A DNA stretch of 64,000 bases, taken from the NCBI RefSeq assembly GCF_001540865.1, contig NC_033623.1, positions 9,841,591-9,905,590 on the forward strand, given 5' to 3'. The first letter of the stretch is position 1, and every line of letters starts with the position of its first letter. This document shows positions 1-13,498 of the stretch, piece by piece. Below the pieces are notes generated by a model. The model worked only from the letters and a program-made list of their open reading frames with translations. It was not told the DNA's origin and searched no databases. The stretch is from Ananas comosus (Eukaryota > Streptophyta > Magnoliopsida > Poales > Bromeliaceae). The translations under genes and the position numbers were made by a program.

Positions 1-1
1 C

Positions 2-5
<4 letters not shown>

Positions 6-53
<48 letters not shown>
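6..53. repeat. (TA)n microsatellite
   Basis: Uninterrupted TA dinucleotide repeat at the left edge of the window. The following bases to about 530 are AT-rich and show no recognisable gene; a short GA run lies at about 329-345. Confidence 0.95.
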
Positions 54-55
<2 letters not shown>

Positions 56-535
56 CCAGTTACATGTTCGAATACCAAATAAATACTATTCCAAATGCGT
101 TTTGACTCAATTATAGTCAACTAGTACAGTACCTTGCACCTTTAAATGTTCTTCGTTTCAATAATATTCCAAGTCAAACGTACCCACCATAAATTCTAAT
201 AGCCTCTGATATATCTCTTTCTCCTTATCATTGCGTCATGCAACCCTAATGATGACATGTGTACGATACTGTTTGATCAAATCTTTGAGGTCAACCCCTG
301 GTGTTGACCACCTTATCGAGAGATGTAGAGAGAGAGAGAGAGAGAAAGAATACCAGATCTACTACAAACACGTACGATACGTTGCTCGTAAATATTGTTG
401 ATATATATTAATATTTATAATATGAAAGTTTTTGATTAATTTAAAGACCCAATTTAAGAGTATCGCATGTTATTGTCAATATATCAATGGAAATATTTAA
501 ATACACACGTCTTAATTCTATTGTGGATAAATTAT

Positions 536-1000
536 AATTTTGGTTCTCAAACTATATATGAGGCGTGTGACATTCTAGACCTCAAAGTTTAATTTATTGT
601 AATTTTCTACTCAAATTAATTATGAGCCTCGTGACAATTTAGTTCTCAAACTTTAATTAGTTATAATTTCTGGCTCGAATTATACAATATGTGACTATTT
701 AGTTCTTGGACTTTTTGAATTATAACAATATTCTACTTTATAATTGCATTACTTTGATACTAGAAATTTATCAATATTTATTCAAAAAATTAGGTTGTAG
801 AGTTTGATTGCAATAACTTAGAAAGTTTAAGTACTAAAGTGTTGCATGGTTTATAGTTTGAACCAAAAATTAAAGTTCGAAGACTAAAATATAACGCGCC
901 TCGTAGTTCGAGCCAGAAATTATATATAATAAATTAAAGTTCGAGAACTAAAACACCACACACCTCATAATTTTGAGGACCAAAAGTGTAATTTACGTAT
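536..1000. repeat. Foldback (long-TIR) repeat with internal sub-repeats
   Basis: The left half contains phrases such as 'gaggcgtgtgacatt', 'ctcaaactttaatt' and 'atttctggctcgaa'. The right half contains their reverse complements ('acaccacacacctc', 'aaattaaagttcg', 'ttcgagccagaaat'). The unit is therefore a roughly 460 bp imperfect hairpin. Each arm is itself built of about 80-90 bp direct sub-repeats. No coding capacity is seen. It fits a non-autonomous foldback or MITE-type element; I could not fix its ends or a target duplication. Confidence 0.65.
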
Positions 1001-1028
1001 CCTTATATTTATCATTGTATAGAGTTGA

Positions 1029-1199
1029 TTTTTTTTTAGAGAGAGAGAGAGAGAGAGCAGAATAGCATGCTACCCGCTTTGTTTATCTTTTTTGAAATAA
1101 ACTGAGCTGAAAATATGAAGTAACTAGGTTTTGAACTTGAAATCCCATATACCAACTACAAAATCTTTTGACATTTGCGCTGGGAATTAACAGTTGGCG
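1029..1199 (-). mobile_element. tRNA-derived SINE, copy 1
   Basis: Read on the minus strand, the element starts with a tRNA-like head. Degenerate A- and B-box motifs are recognisable by comparison with the better-preserved copy at 54014-54171. It continues with a shared tail phrase 'gcgggtagcatgctatt', then (CT)n and an A-rich 3' end (T-run at 1029 on the plus strand). It is flanked by the 7-bp direct repeat GAGTTGA at 1022-1028 and 1200-1206, as expected for target-primed retroposition. It encodes no protein. Confidence 0.75.
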
Positions 1200-1206
1200 G
1201 AGTTGA

Positions 1207-2293
1207 CTCTTCTTTGTTTTTTGGGGGGTTGAAACTTGAATTACGACAATTAATGACATATGACTTAATAGCTAGAATTGACCCCCACCCTCAGCAATTA
1301 AAGGTAGTAGTAACTAATAATCACTTTGTTAGAATGAAAAGGAAAACCTCCATAAGTGGAAAAACAGGTGGGCATATATGGTTTAAAGTCTTAATAAGTG
1401 GCTTCTGAGAGGGCCCTTTCCAGAGTCAGAAGCCTTTGCCCTTTAATTAGTTGAAGGGCAGATTATCAGCAAATTATAAGCGCACCACCGGCCACTATAT
1501 CGGTTAGTTGTTGGATCGAGTTACATCCTGTAAAAGCATATTTAGTTCAAAACTAAAAACCTTATATATATATAAATAATATTTATTATCAACTTTTTAG
1601 CTCTTACATTTATAATAATACTACTACCAAATAGTAAAAACTGTGCATTCAAAGAATGAAAAGTTAATAACAAATATTATTCATCTACCATCAATAGTAT
1701 TTTAGTTTCTCTCCCGCTCTCTCTCTCTCTATATATAATTATATATAGGAAAATGCTACTGTACTATAAACAGCGCAAATCCTTCTCTACTACGCATTCT
1801 GTTTTCAGTGGCCAAACTTACAAATTGTCGACTGACAATGTTAAATACAATTTTGAGTATTCGAGCAATCTAACAAGCAAATTTTTAAAATGTTTTGAAA
1901 CAAATTAATTACGTACTTATTTGAAAGGTTTGAAAATTAACAATTTTAATTAATAGGTGATGAAAAGTGTTTGTTAGTTTAACGATCTACAGCAATCCAA
2001 ATTGATTGAATTTTGATAGAACAATATATTCAATGTCTAGATTAAGATTTAAAACTTTGATTCTAAATCCCAAAATTCTATTCTCTATTTTAAGAATTTA
2101 TCTGATTTTGGTCGTTGATTTGTCGTTAGCTGATACATAGGTAAATGATACCTAAAATCATAGAATTTCTTTAGTAGATCAATTGAATGTTCTAGATGGT
2201 ATTTAACGAAGTCGATTGATAATTCGAAAATTCGATGATCAAAAACAAAGTGGATAGCATAAAATATTTGTATTATCTATAGTATTGCAGCAC

Positions 2294-2295
<2 letters not shown>
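1207..2295. other. Intergenic, no gene seen
   Basis: AT-rich DNA with short (TA)n and (CT)n runs near 1565-1580 and 1712-1750. The short open frames look random: low-complexity composition, non-ATG starts, no domain. I see no gene, RNA gene or clear mobile element here. Confidence 0.6.

Positions 2296-2374
<79 letters not shown>
2296..2374. repeat. (CT)n(TA)n compound microsatellite
   Basis: About 36 bp of CT repeat runs directly into about 40 bp of TA repeat. The same CT/GA plus TA arrangement borders many of the small MITEs elsewhere in the window. Confidence 0.95.
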
Positions 2375-2378
<4 letters not shown>

Positions 2379-2399
2379 TTCGACTACTATAAACAAAAA

Positions 2400-3315
2400 G
2401 TGGCTACTCCAGGGATAGGTATAAATTGAGGTATAAACGGGGATTAGATCAATTTTGCGTTTGGATAAAAAATTGGATATTTTCTGAAGATATAAAAAAA
2501 TAACAAACGGTTAATTAGGTTAAGATGGAATAAGAAAGATAGTGGTTTTATAAAAAAAAAAAATAAGTATTACTCTCTTATTTATATTTAAATTTGAATT
2601 TTTAAACTTTAAATTTAAAATTTAAACTTTGAAATTTAAAATTTAAATTAAAATTACAAATTTTAAATTCAAATTTAAATTTTAAATTTCAACATTAAAA
2701 TTTAAGATCAAATTTAAAATTTAAAAATATACAAATACAAATTTTAAATTTCAAAAATTTAAAATATTAAATTATAATTATAATTTATAATTTATAATTA
2801 TAAACGCTTTAATTTGAGATTATAAATATAAATTTAAAATTTTGAATTTTTAATTTTTAAAAATTTTAAATAAGAATAGGTGGTAACAATTAATAAAAAA
2901 TTTATGATTAATAAATTTATAATATTTTTTAAAATTTCTACTTAAACTTAAATTTAATAAAAAGAATTTATATATAATATTAAAATATAATTATTTAATA
3001 TTTAAATATAAATAATAGTATTAATAGTATAATTAATAATTTTATAATAAAAAAATGTATTATAATATATAATATATAATATTTATATAATTTAGTTTTA
3101 ATTCAATTTATAATTTTAATTACGTTTGAAATTAAGTATTGGAATAGTACTATTCCACCAAAATAGTAGAATAGCAAATCCATTGCTATTCCGGAATAAC
3201 AGGGAATAGCAAAATTCGACCGGGATAAAATATTCCGGCCAAATTTTATCCCGTTTGGCGGAATAGCGGGGATAACTTTAGTTATCCCCGCTTATCACCC
3301 GAACCAAACGGGGCC
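2400..3315. mobile_element. Tourist/Harbinger-like element, right end only
   Basis: The right terminus reads '...cgaaccaaacggggcc' followed by TTA. Inside it lies a band of 'ggaatagc', 'ttatccccgc' and 'ccgtttggcgg' motifs. These match the subterminal structure of the element at 13499-14317. The interior (about 2560-3110) is extremely AT-rich, with monotonous 'aaatttaaa' phrases typical of non-coding fillers in such elements. A matching left TIR was not found, so the left boundary is approximate and the element may be truncated. Confidence 0.5.
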
Positions 3316-3548
3316 TTATGAGTATAAGTCTCTTTGTACTCATAAGTTTTCGACTGTTAGATTCATCCCATTAATCATTTCTACCTGTTAGATCATACTA
3401 TTCAACCAACTACTCACTCAACTCTAGAGGGTCACTATCATTCTAACTGAGGACCACTATCATCCTAACTGCACATCTTTTCATCCAACGACAAAAAATT
3501 TATGAATACAAAAGAGTCTACTATACTCTTATGAGTGTAGTAGTCTTA
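3316..3548. mobile_element. TA-type MITE (TIR hairpin family)
   Basis: The left end 'gagtataagtctctttgtactcataagttttcg' is mirrored by the right end '...aatttatgaatacaaaagagtctac' and 'ctcttatgagtgtag'. The interior carries the family phrases 'caaccaactactcactcaac' and 'gagggtcactatcattcta'. These phrases recur, diverged, in the MITEs at 4804, 17117, 17436, 17756 and 61363. It has no coding capacity. Confidence 0.65.
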
Positions 3549-4036
3549 GCTTATGTATATATTGAAGATAAAAATTTTTATGTTAAAAAAAAAAAAAAAG
3601 AGAAAATTGCCGGCATACCGCTGGGAACGACTCCCAAGTAGCAGAAATACCTCAAGATATATAACTGTATCGGATGTAACATCTAAATACAAGTTTGTAC
3701 TAATCAAGGTACAAAATCCAATATTTCAGATTCAGAGAAAAGTGAAACTTAGATCAAACAAGGATTAGACACTTGGATTAATAGTGTCCATGAACTTGGT
3801 ATCTGAAGGGTAATGGTCCTCGTTGATTTTTCACTTTCTTAGTGCCCCCAAACACGGATTCCACCACTAAAGTGTCTTGAGTTTATGCTTAGATGGCACT
3901 GTCAAAGTGCGTAGGGCTTTAGATAATGATGAGAAATGAGAACTCTTCGGCCTCATGCTCACTCACCCTCCCCACTTATTCCAAAGCGCCCCCCCTCCTC
4001 TCCTAAGATGCCTCCTCTCTCATCTTTCCCCCATGC

Positions 4037-4071
<35 letters not shown>

Positions 4072-4803
4072 GTTGGGACCATCACTTTGGGTATTGTCTA
4101 CGCAAAGTAGAACAGATCCCCTTCATCTCCTCTCTTTCTCTCTCTGCTTTATAGGTGGGAATGTTTCTCTTGTGCTTCCCCTTTCTTTATAAGTTGGCAT
4201 CTAAGGGGTTTTGCACGTGAGAGAACCATCATCATTTTTTACTATGTGGGCCGTGCATGTGGAGTCATCCCCATTCCCCACGAAGCATTGTTTGTTTTAT
4301 GCGAATATATACGAATACAAGTTTCTACGTGTAGCTAAATAGAAGATCGTGCTGCGGAGAGAATAATACATCACAAATCAGACGTGAAATACCACATGAA
4401 GATTCCATGAACCAAACGATCAATTCTCCGAGCATAATCAATGCGCACAATACATGAATTACCACATAAAAAGAAAAAAATCAACTTGAGTGATAGTATA
4501 AACAAAGATGAACAGTGAATAATATCAGGTGAGTAATTAAAAGGGTGGACTTCAATTTACCCCCCCACTGATATTTCCCACATTTTTTTTAATTTGTTAT
4601 TTTATTATTCAAAAAGTTGCAATTAACTAACTTTTATATTATTTTTAATATTTATTTCACTGTAACAACTTACTGTTAAATAGAACTGTAAAGTGATAAT
4701 TGTTGTAACCCGCGTGATGGCAAAGTGCAGATAACATGATAATAAAATGCTAATTTGTTTTAGCCTGTGAATTGCAGGAAATATATATATATATATATAT
4801 ATA
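3549..4803. other. Intergenic, no gene seen
   Basis: This stretch contains a poly-A run (about 3584-3598), a (GA)n run at about 4040-4068 and a short (TA)n at about 4783-4802. No open frame shows a recognisable domain; apparent peptides are encoded by microsatellite sequence. Confidence 0.6.
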
Positions 4804-5046
4804 GAGTTAGACTGGGCTACTATTAGTAGCAAAATCCTATTGTTGCTACCAATTTTTTAGCCTTTGGATCAACTTTTTTCATTATTTCTAACCATTGGAT
4901 TAAATACTATAATCCAGTGGGGACCACTCAACCCTAGGGGGACCATTCAACTCTAACCAACTAATATTATCCTGACCCTATAATTTTTCATCCAAGGGTT
5001 AAAAACTTGGTAGCAAAAAGAATGTTTTACTATTAATAGTATTCAA
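4804..5046. mobile_element. TA-type MITE inserted in a (TA)n tract
   Basis: The left end 'agagttagactgggctacta' pairs with the right end 'gtattcaagtctaattcta' as an imperfect TIR. The interior has 'ccattggattaaatac', 'ggggaccactcaacccta' and 'catccaagggttaaaaactt', the family core. It is bordered on both sides by TA repeats. The right-hand TA run (5047-5099) ends at a single N at 5100. Confidence 0.7.
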
Positions 5047-5051
5047 GTCTA

Positions 5052-5099
<48 letters not shown>

Positions 5100-5100
5100 N
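5100..5100. other. Assembly gap symbol (single N)
   Basis: A lone N sits between a TA tract and the first base of the left palindrome arm. It marks an unverified join exactly where the inverted duplication starts. Confidence 0.95.
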
Positions 5101-7647
5101 CTTTCCTTGTTACAGACGAAATTCTATTTTTTTTTTTTCTTTCAAAGTTTATTCCTCCATGCTTGCTGAATTATCCGTTGTTTTTTTGTTTAGTCAAACT
5201 AATAAATAGCTACTTTTGTTGCATTTTACCTTGCTGCCCTATAAATTTTTTTTTCTTGTGCTTGTAGAAATCATATTGTTTTTTTCTTAATCGTCCATGT
5301 AGTGGCTCAAATGAGCATTGCAATATGGAATAGAAGCTAGTGTTCATTCAGACTTCATGTTTTCTATTCAGATCGCACGGCTTATATTCCTTAAATTGAT
5401 TTCATCAACTTTTCTCTTGAATGTTCTTCTTTGACCATCTTTTGTGATTAAAGGTTCTTGAGACAGCTGATGATTTGGGAGAGGTTACTGAAACTGTTGA
5501 TTATTATGTACATGGAAGTACAATTGCTGCAGGTAACTTATTTGGAAGGTGAGCATTTCATCTTTTATTCTCCTTATGGAAACTTGCAATATGTGATTTT
5601 TGATGATTTTCTTTTCTATTCCTTAATCATATCATATTCATTATAAGCAAATAAGCATAGACGTGAAAAACAGAATACGGAAGTCATGCTTGAAACTGGT
5701 TTCTTTCCTCTTCTTAAATATGCATCTGGTATAATCCTATGTTTTAGTATAAAGTTAGTGAGAAAAATGTCATCCCTGAAATGGTTTCTTTTCTGTTCTT
5801 TAATATGTATGCATTTCAGCATCTGTAAACTGACCAAAGAAGGATAAAAGTTAGGGACATCTTTTTACTGGTAGACTCTAATAATTGAAATAGTGAGCTG
5901 TATATCTACAGTTTATCTATGCATTCTCAACTTCTCTGCATTAATAATAATTGTATGCAGGAGACGAGTTATTCAGATATACGCAAAGGGTGCACGTATA
6001 CTAGATGGTTCTTACATGACCCAGGAATTGAATTTTGTTGCACATAATTCTGAGCAAACGTCTAGCGAATTGCCGACAGTGGCGTCTGTTTCTATAGCTG
6101 ATCCTTATGTGTTATTGAAAATGACTGATGGAAGCATTCAATTGCTCCTTGGAGGTATTTTATCTCTATTCTGATCCCCTATCGATGAAATACCCTTTCT
6201 TGAAAGCTTGATAATAATGGTTCGCCTATTTGCCTATTGAACATTTTATTTGTTTTTCAATTCAAAGGAATAGATTTTACTTTATTGATGTATGGCACTT
6301 GTTTACTATTCAATTGTTGATTTTTACCAATTAGAGTGGTAAGATGTAACTCTCTTATTTATATATGATCACATGCATTGGCTTCTTTTCTTGTTTTTCC
6401 ATTTGTTTTTCATTTCTGAAGTTCCAATTTACCTCTAATATATGGTTACGTGTTACTGTTCCTGTTTTTCTTTGTCCAGATCCTGCCGCTTGCACTGTTT
6501 CTCTTAATGCCCCTGCTATATTTTCAAGCTCAACAGAACCAATATCTGCATGTACACTTTATCATGATAAAGGACCGGAACCGTGGCTTCGAAAGACGAG
6601 CACTGATGCATGGCTTTCTACTGGTGTTGCCGAGCCAATTGATGGGAATGATGGATCATATCATGACCACGGTGACATATATTGTTTAGTTTGTTATGAA
6701 AATGGCAAACTTGAAATTTTCGATGTGCCTAGCTTTAAAAGTGTTTACTCTGTGGACAACTTTGTTTCTGGAAAGACTTATCTGGCGGATACATATACTA
6801 AAGACCCCAACAAATATCCTGATACTAAAGGCTATCTAAATAAGGAACCAGTGCAGAATATGAGAGTGGTCGAGCTGGCTATGCAAAGGTGGTCTGGCCG
6901 ATACAGTCGTCCTTTTCTTTTTGGAATGCTGAGTGATGGGACAATTCTTTGCTACCATGCTTACTTTTACGAGGGTACAGAAAATGCTGTAAAAGGTGGA
7001 GATCCAGTTTCCCCTCGTGGTTCTGCGGACACAAGTAGTATGAGCATTTCAAGGCTGAGAAATTTGAGATTTCTTCGTGTTTCTATTGATATCACTACAC
7101 GAGAAGAAATGTTGAATGCTGTGAGTAGGCCAAGAATTACTGTATTTAATAATGTGGGAGGCTATCAAGGTTTGTTTCTTAGTGGTTCAAGGCCAGCATG
7201 GCTCATGGTCTGCAGAGAACGGATTCGGGTACATCCGCAGGTGTGAAATCACTCTTTTTTTTTCCTTTTATTTATTAGCTGAGGTATGATATGCAAAGAA
7301 GAGTGTTTGTATTTAGTTTTTCATTCACAAATTTAATGCACTCTTTAAGTACGTGTGCCTATGCTTAAAATTTCTGAATTTTCCTTCATGGTAATATAGC
7401 CATATAGGTGAAAGGCCAGATAAAAAGGACATTTGGAGATAATTACTTACAAAAAAGCTTATTTTCCTTCAAACAGATGATATCTTGATAATTTATGAAG
7501 TCACTATATGACATGAAAATTTTGCAATGATATCTAAAATTTGGGGGAGTAGTTTTACTATTCTCTCATGAATGAGAACAAGAATGTTTAGTACAGAACC
7601 TTATCCGCCACAATCAATTAGAATATTTCATTGAGAAACAGGATTTG

Positions 7648-9309
7648 TGTGACGCCCCACTTCCCAGGCGGCCTTCCATCTTAGGATTACTCTAGTCGTA
7701 GCACACTTAACTCTCTTAACTTCTTCTACCTAGCCAGCACCCAAAATGCTATAGTCTGGGTTTAGAAATTTACAACTACTTGACAATATGAGATTTATCT
7801 CACTAGACTTAGTCGACTCGCCCCAGTTCCTGGGGGGTTCACCTATGCTAGAACTACTCCAGTTCTAGCACACGCTTAACTTTCTTAACCTCTTGGGTAT
7901 AAGACGTATAACCACTGCCGGACATGCTATAGTCGGGTCAAGAGCTTTTAGCCCTATTATATCTTATATATAGGACTACTTGGGGTCTCACATTTTCTCC
8001 CTTTTAAGCCCTGACATCCTCGTCAGGCTCAGACTCACAAGTATCAGATGATGTGAGACTCGTCTCGTTAGCTTTAACCGGCCTTGTGGGGGAGCCGTGC
8101 TCCACCCACAACAGTCAACAGCATGAGAGCCTCGCTCTCCCCGCCGTATAATTCTGACTCAGCCGAGACTAATCTCACATTTCTGGCTGATAATTGGCTC
8201 TGATACCAACTGTGACATCTTACTTCCCAGGGGGTTATTCATTCTAGGACTACTTCAGTCCTAGCATGCTTAACTCTCTTAACCTTTTGGGTCTAACCAC
8301 CACTCAAAATGCTATAGCCGGATTAAGATTTTTAGCTCTATTATATCTTATATATAGAGCTATCTGGGGTTTCACATCTCCCTCCCCCGCTTTAAGCCTA
8401 GACATTCACGTCAGGCTCAGACTCACAAGTATCAGGCGATGTGAGACTCGTCTCCTTAGCCTTAACCGACCTTGTGGGGGAGCTGCGCTCTACCCATAAC
8501 AATCATCAGTATGAGTCTCGCTCTCCCCGCTGTATATTCTGGTTAAGCCGAGACTCATCTCACATTTTCGGTTGGTAATCGGCTCTGATACCAACTGTGA
8601 CACCCCACTTCCCAGGGGTCACCTATCCTAGGACTATAGCGCTAGCATGTTTAACTCTCTTAATTTCTTGGGTCTAGCCACCGCCCAAAATGGTATAGCT
8701 GGGTTAAGAGTTTTAGCCCTATTATATATTATATATAGGACTACTTGAGGTCTCACATTCTTCTTCCTTTTAAGCCCTGCTGTCTTTGTAAGGCTTAGAC
8801 TCACAAGTATTAGGCGATGTGAGACTCGTCTAGTTAGCCTTAACCGACTTTGTGGGGGAACCGCGCTCCACCCATAACCGTCAATAGCATGAGAGTTTCG
8901 CTTTCCCCGCTGTATAATTCTGGCTCAGTCGAGACTCATTTTACTCTTCCGGTTGGTAATTGGCTCTGATACCAACTGTGACACCCCACTTCCTAGGAGG
9001 TCATCCATCCTAGGACTACTCTACTCCTAGTACGCTTAACTCTCTTAGCCTTTTGGGCTTAGCCACCACCTAAAATACTATAGCCTGGTTTAGAAACTAA
9101 CAACCACCTAGCAATATGAGACTCATCTCATTAGCCTTAGCCGACCCGCCCCACTTCTCAGGGAGGTCACCCATCCTCGAACTACTCCAGTTTTAGCATG
9201 CTTAACCTTCTTAACCTCTTAGATATAACTACCGCCCAACATGCTATAGCCGGGTCAAGAGTTTTTAGTCCTATTATATTTTATATATAGAACTACCTGA
9301 AGTCTCACA
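7648..9309 (-). mobile_element. Cassandra TRIM tandem array (left-arm copy)
   Basis: This is the mirror image of the array at 25675-27336; that entry gives the LTR coordinates and reasoning. It lies in the intron between the CPSF160 exons 6480-7240 and 9943-10023, antisense to this copy of the gene. It has four LTRs, three short internal regions, and the target duplication at 7643-7647 and 9310-9314. Confidence 0.85.
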
Positions 9310-12300
9310 ATTTGATTGTTTTATTAGTCAACAGTGCAAATTTATCCTACTAGTATAATGCGTGGTCAGCTACGGAAGTTGATCATTGTTTTGGAAATTT
9401 TCTGGAGCATTGTTGTTACGGGTGTTATTCAGACATAAGATTATAAGACTTTATATGATCCATGGAAGTTTTGAGATTATGATAAGGCATGAAATGGGTT
9501 ATCTTCTGAGTCTCTTTTGTATCAACTATTATTATGGAACTAATAGCTCATTTGTTCTGGCGGCTCGCCTTGAGTTTTTGTGTAGTGGCCAACTGCATTG
9601 TGCTTTTCTTACCATTGTTGCTTGCATGAAGCTTATTTTTTCCCCCTGAGCCAACCTTTTTCTGTGAAAAGTTATATTTAGCTCCTTCCGGATTACGTCT
9701 AACTTACGCTTAAATTCAGGCTGAGTTTTGGACAAAACTTTCTTATCTCAGTTACATCTTCCCGATTTGCCTGAAAATCATCTTATATGTATTGTTTGTT
9801 TCAATTTTCTATATCTGCCATTGCTGAAATTTGTAATTTGGCTTTAAAATTACTGCTACTTTACTATTTCATACTTTGACATCCGACATAGCTGGTTTAA
9901 TTATTAAAATTATTAACATTTCTATATTTCAATTTTATGCAGCTATGCGATGGTTCCATAGCAGCTTTTGCTGTTCTTCACAATGTAAATTGCAATCATG
10001 GTCTTATATATGTTACATCACAGGTGATTATTCATGTGAAATCCTCTGTTAGCTTCATTAAATGGCATTTTCATCTTGAAATTTAAGTGATTGGGAACTG
10101 AATAAAAATTTGAACATCTCGGTGTAGGGTTACCTAAAAATTTGTCAGCTGCCGTCGTCATTTAACTATGACAACCACTGGCCAGTTCAAAAGGTCCAAT
10201 CAGCTCCTTTAATGCATTTTATTAAATTATCTGCAGTGAAATTGATGGTTTAAAAGACCTTTATGGAATTCTCTCCTTGGCAGATTCCTTTGCTGGGCAC
10301 TCCACATCAAGTCACCTATTATGCCGAAAAGAATCTATATCCACTTATTTTATCTGTTCCTGTAAGTGATATGCATATCTTATGATATAAATATTAATTC
10401 TCTATTGATTAAAGCATCATGATGCCTGCCAACAATGAAGATAGCTCCAAACTCTTAACATGCATTTTGTTTGTAACATCAAATAGAGTTACTCATAGGT
10501 ATAAAGTTTATTTTCAACATCAAGGATTCAAGATATCATCAACAGCAAATTATCAGATTAATACTTTAAAATGACAATAAAGTAGCATTCTAGTATTTCT
10601 GAATTTAGATTAAAATGAATAATAAATATGAAGATTCTGTGTTTCTTTTGCAATGAGGATTGAAACTGGAACATCTTGGAATTTGACTGGGAACATCCAA
10701 TTTTTTTACTAAGTTGCCTCACAACTGGCATAGGAATTGGCATGCCATATATATTTTTTTGTTTTTGAGTTATGAAATTGAATATCATCGTTGTTTTATA
10801 TAAATGTGCTCGTTGATGTTCACTCTTTTTATTCAATTTTTCTTTTACAGGTTATCCGTCCTTTAAATCAGGTCCTTTCATCTCTGTTGGATCAAGAAAT
10901 GAGCCAGCAGATAGATAACGACAACTTCAATTCTGATGATCTGCAAAAGACTTATAGTGTTGATGAATTTGAGGTCCGAATATTGGAGCCAGATAAATCT
11001 GGTCACTGGGATACTAAGGCTACTGTTCCAATGCAGACCTCTGAAAATGCCCTTACAGTCCGCATTGTTACGTTATTTGTAAGTGTAACATATGAGCTCT
11101 TCCCTAAAGGGACATTTTCTTTTCCCTTGTAATGCATCTTTTAATTTTGTACATTGTGTTTTGTTATTTAGTTTGGTGTCATATTGCCATATAAATGCAG
11201 AATACAACAACAAAAGAGAATGAATCTCTCATGGCCATTGGCACTGCTTATGTGCAAGGAGAGGATGTAGCTGCTCGTGGACGAGTGCTTCTGTTTTCTT
11301 TTGCCAAAACTAATGAGAGCTCCCAAAATCTGGTAAAAAAAAAAAAACAGAAATGCATTTTGCGACTGGTTGTCGAATTTTCTGTTCTCTTTGTTTGCTG
11401 TGCTTCACACCAGTGGCAGTCATTTGTTTTGTTTTCCTTTATGACGTGAATCGTCAGATTTCAGAAGTCTACTCTAAGGAGCTGAAGGGTGCCGTCTCAA
11501 ATTTAGCATCTCTTCAGGGTCACTTGCTTATAGCTTCTGGTCCAAAAATCACCTTGCATAAATGGACTGGTTCTGAGTTGAATGGTGTTGCTTTCTATGA
11601 TGCTCCACTGCATGTTGTGAGCTTGAACATTGTGAGTGCATTTCTTTCAATGTTTGACTATATAATCTACATTTGAATACATGTTTGACACATATACATC
11701 TGAAGTTCTTTTCCTCTAAGAATGCAATAATTATTGTTACAGGTCAAGAATTTCATCTTGTTTGGCGACGTTCATAAAAGCATATATTTCCTTAATTGGA
11801 AGGAGCAAGGTGCTCAACTAAGCTTGCTAGCAAAAGATTTTGGACCTTTAAATTGCTATGCAACTGAGTTCTTGATTGATGGTAGCACATTGAGCCTTGT
11901 CGTATCGGATGATCAAAAGAACATTCAGGTAATTTCTGCTTATGCTTTATGCACTATTATTGTGTTGGATGGAAACCATGATGCTTGTCAGTTTATTTAG
12001 CCGTTGTTTTGTCTAGTTGTTCAAACACTTATTAGTTGCCCACTATTGACAAGATAAAACTCGATAGAAATGACAATATTTATGCAAAAAATAAAGGTCC
12101 TGTATTAACATCTACTTCTAGATTATTTTCTTGTCCTGGAAGCTCGCTCTGAGGTCTCATTTCTTTAGAGTTTTAAACTTCTATCTCAATGAAGTCAAAA
12201 TAGGATTTTGCACGCTCAAAAGGTCCCCCTTTTTTGCTGATTTTGTATATGTAAATTTTGCTTAATATAGTTCTCGTGGCTAATGAAGTCTTTTTAGAAT

Positions 12301-13498
12301 TTTCTGCTAATTAAGTCTCTTTCAAGAATGGCCGAAGTTTTGTATTTTTATACTGCAGTGTTGAATATTATGAGAAAGGTTGGATAACTTTTAGAGTACT
12401 ATCCGCACAACTAGATTGTCCAGGAGCAGTAGAGGGTGAGTAGGTGACACTCATATGTTGCTACAAGTGGTGGAATAATTTGATCTAGTATTGGTGATTT
12501 GATGTATATCTCAACTGGAAAGAAACTGTCACTGTTTATTTGCTTTAGCATGAAACTGAATCTATTTTATTCATATATGCCATACATATACACCCCTATC
12601 TACACAAACTGAGAGTCAACATGACATGACTCCGACAAGGCGACTAGTCAACGGTGAAAAAAAACTAGGACATGAACATGACATAGCTAGTAAATATGTG
12701 AGGGCATTCTCATTAATTCTGCAAAGTAATAACATTCTCTTTATTGTTTCCTCACATATAAAAACAATTGATTTTTTGTTTTTTGGTAGATATATAAAAC
12801 TAGATAACAATTATATTAATTTAGAATGTAAACTAAAACATACCTTTTGACTTGAAGAATTAGCTCTGCAATATAAGGAAAGTAAGATTTATACCAGCCT
12901 TCACTTTAAACACTGTACAATGAAACAGAAAGGTTAATGCCTTATATTCTCTTAAGACTTTTGCATAGAAAATGCAATTAGGGACTTCCAATTTGCATAC
13001 TATGTGCATGATCATGAGGAGCGCAAAACAGGCAAGTGATGGGCGTGAAGAATAACAGGATATAGAACATGGAGAGGGCATGTGCCTGTGGATGTTCGCC
13101 TAGGAATTGTGTCCAACACAGGCACGATACGGGTGCGGCAACATTATAGAAGTTTCCATGTTACCTATCTGAGAGTACACTCTAGTAGGTTTCGCTATTA
13201 TTTCCTCCAAGATAATTAAAGTCACATTGAGAAATGCGAATACTCTTCCTTGATTAAATAATTGTCTCTCCATTTGGACTACTAATGTTGGACTGCGGTT
13301 AGAGTTTAATCCATGCTAAAAGCCTAAAAGAGACTGCCTCAATACCATACTGAGATTTGCTTTGTTGATTTCGTAACTCTTCAGCAGCAATCAAATTGTG
13401 ATCAAACTTCAGGGACTAAATTGTTGAAATTAAACTTCAAGGATAAACTGAAATGAAATCGAGCCTTAGGGACTAAATTGTTATGATAAAAAATCGTA

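Noticed and set aside
6365..6479. N-terminal part of the 293-codon frame at 6365-7246 as coding
   Set aside because: The first 38 codons are intron: an AG acceptor at 6478-6479 and family alignment place the exon start at 6480.
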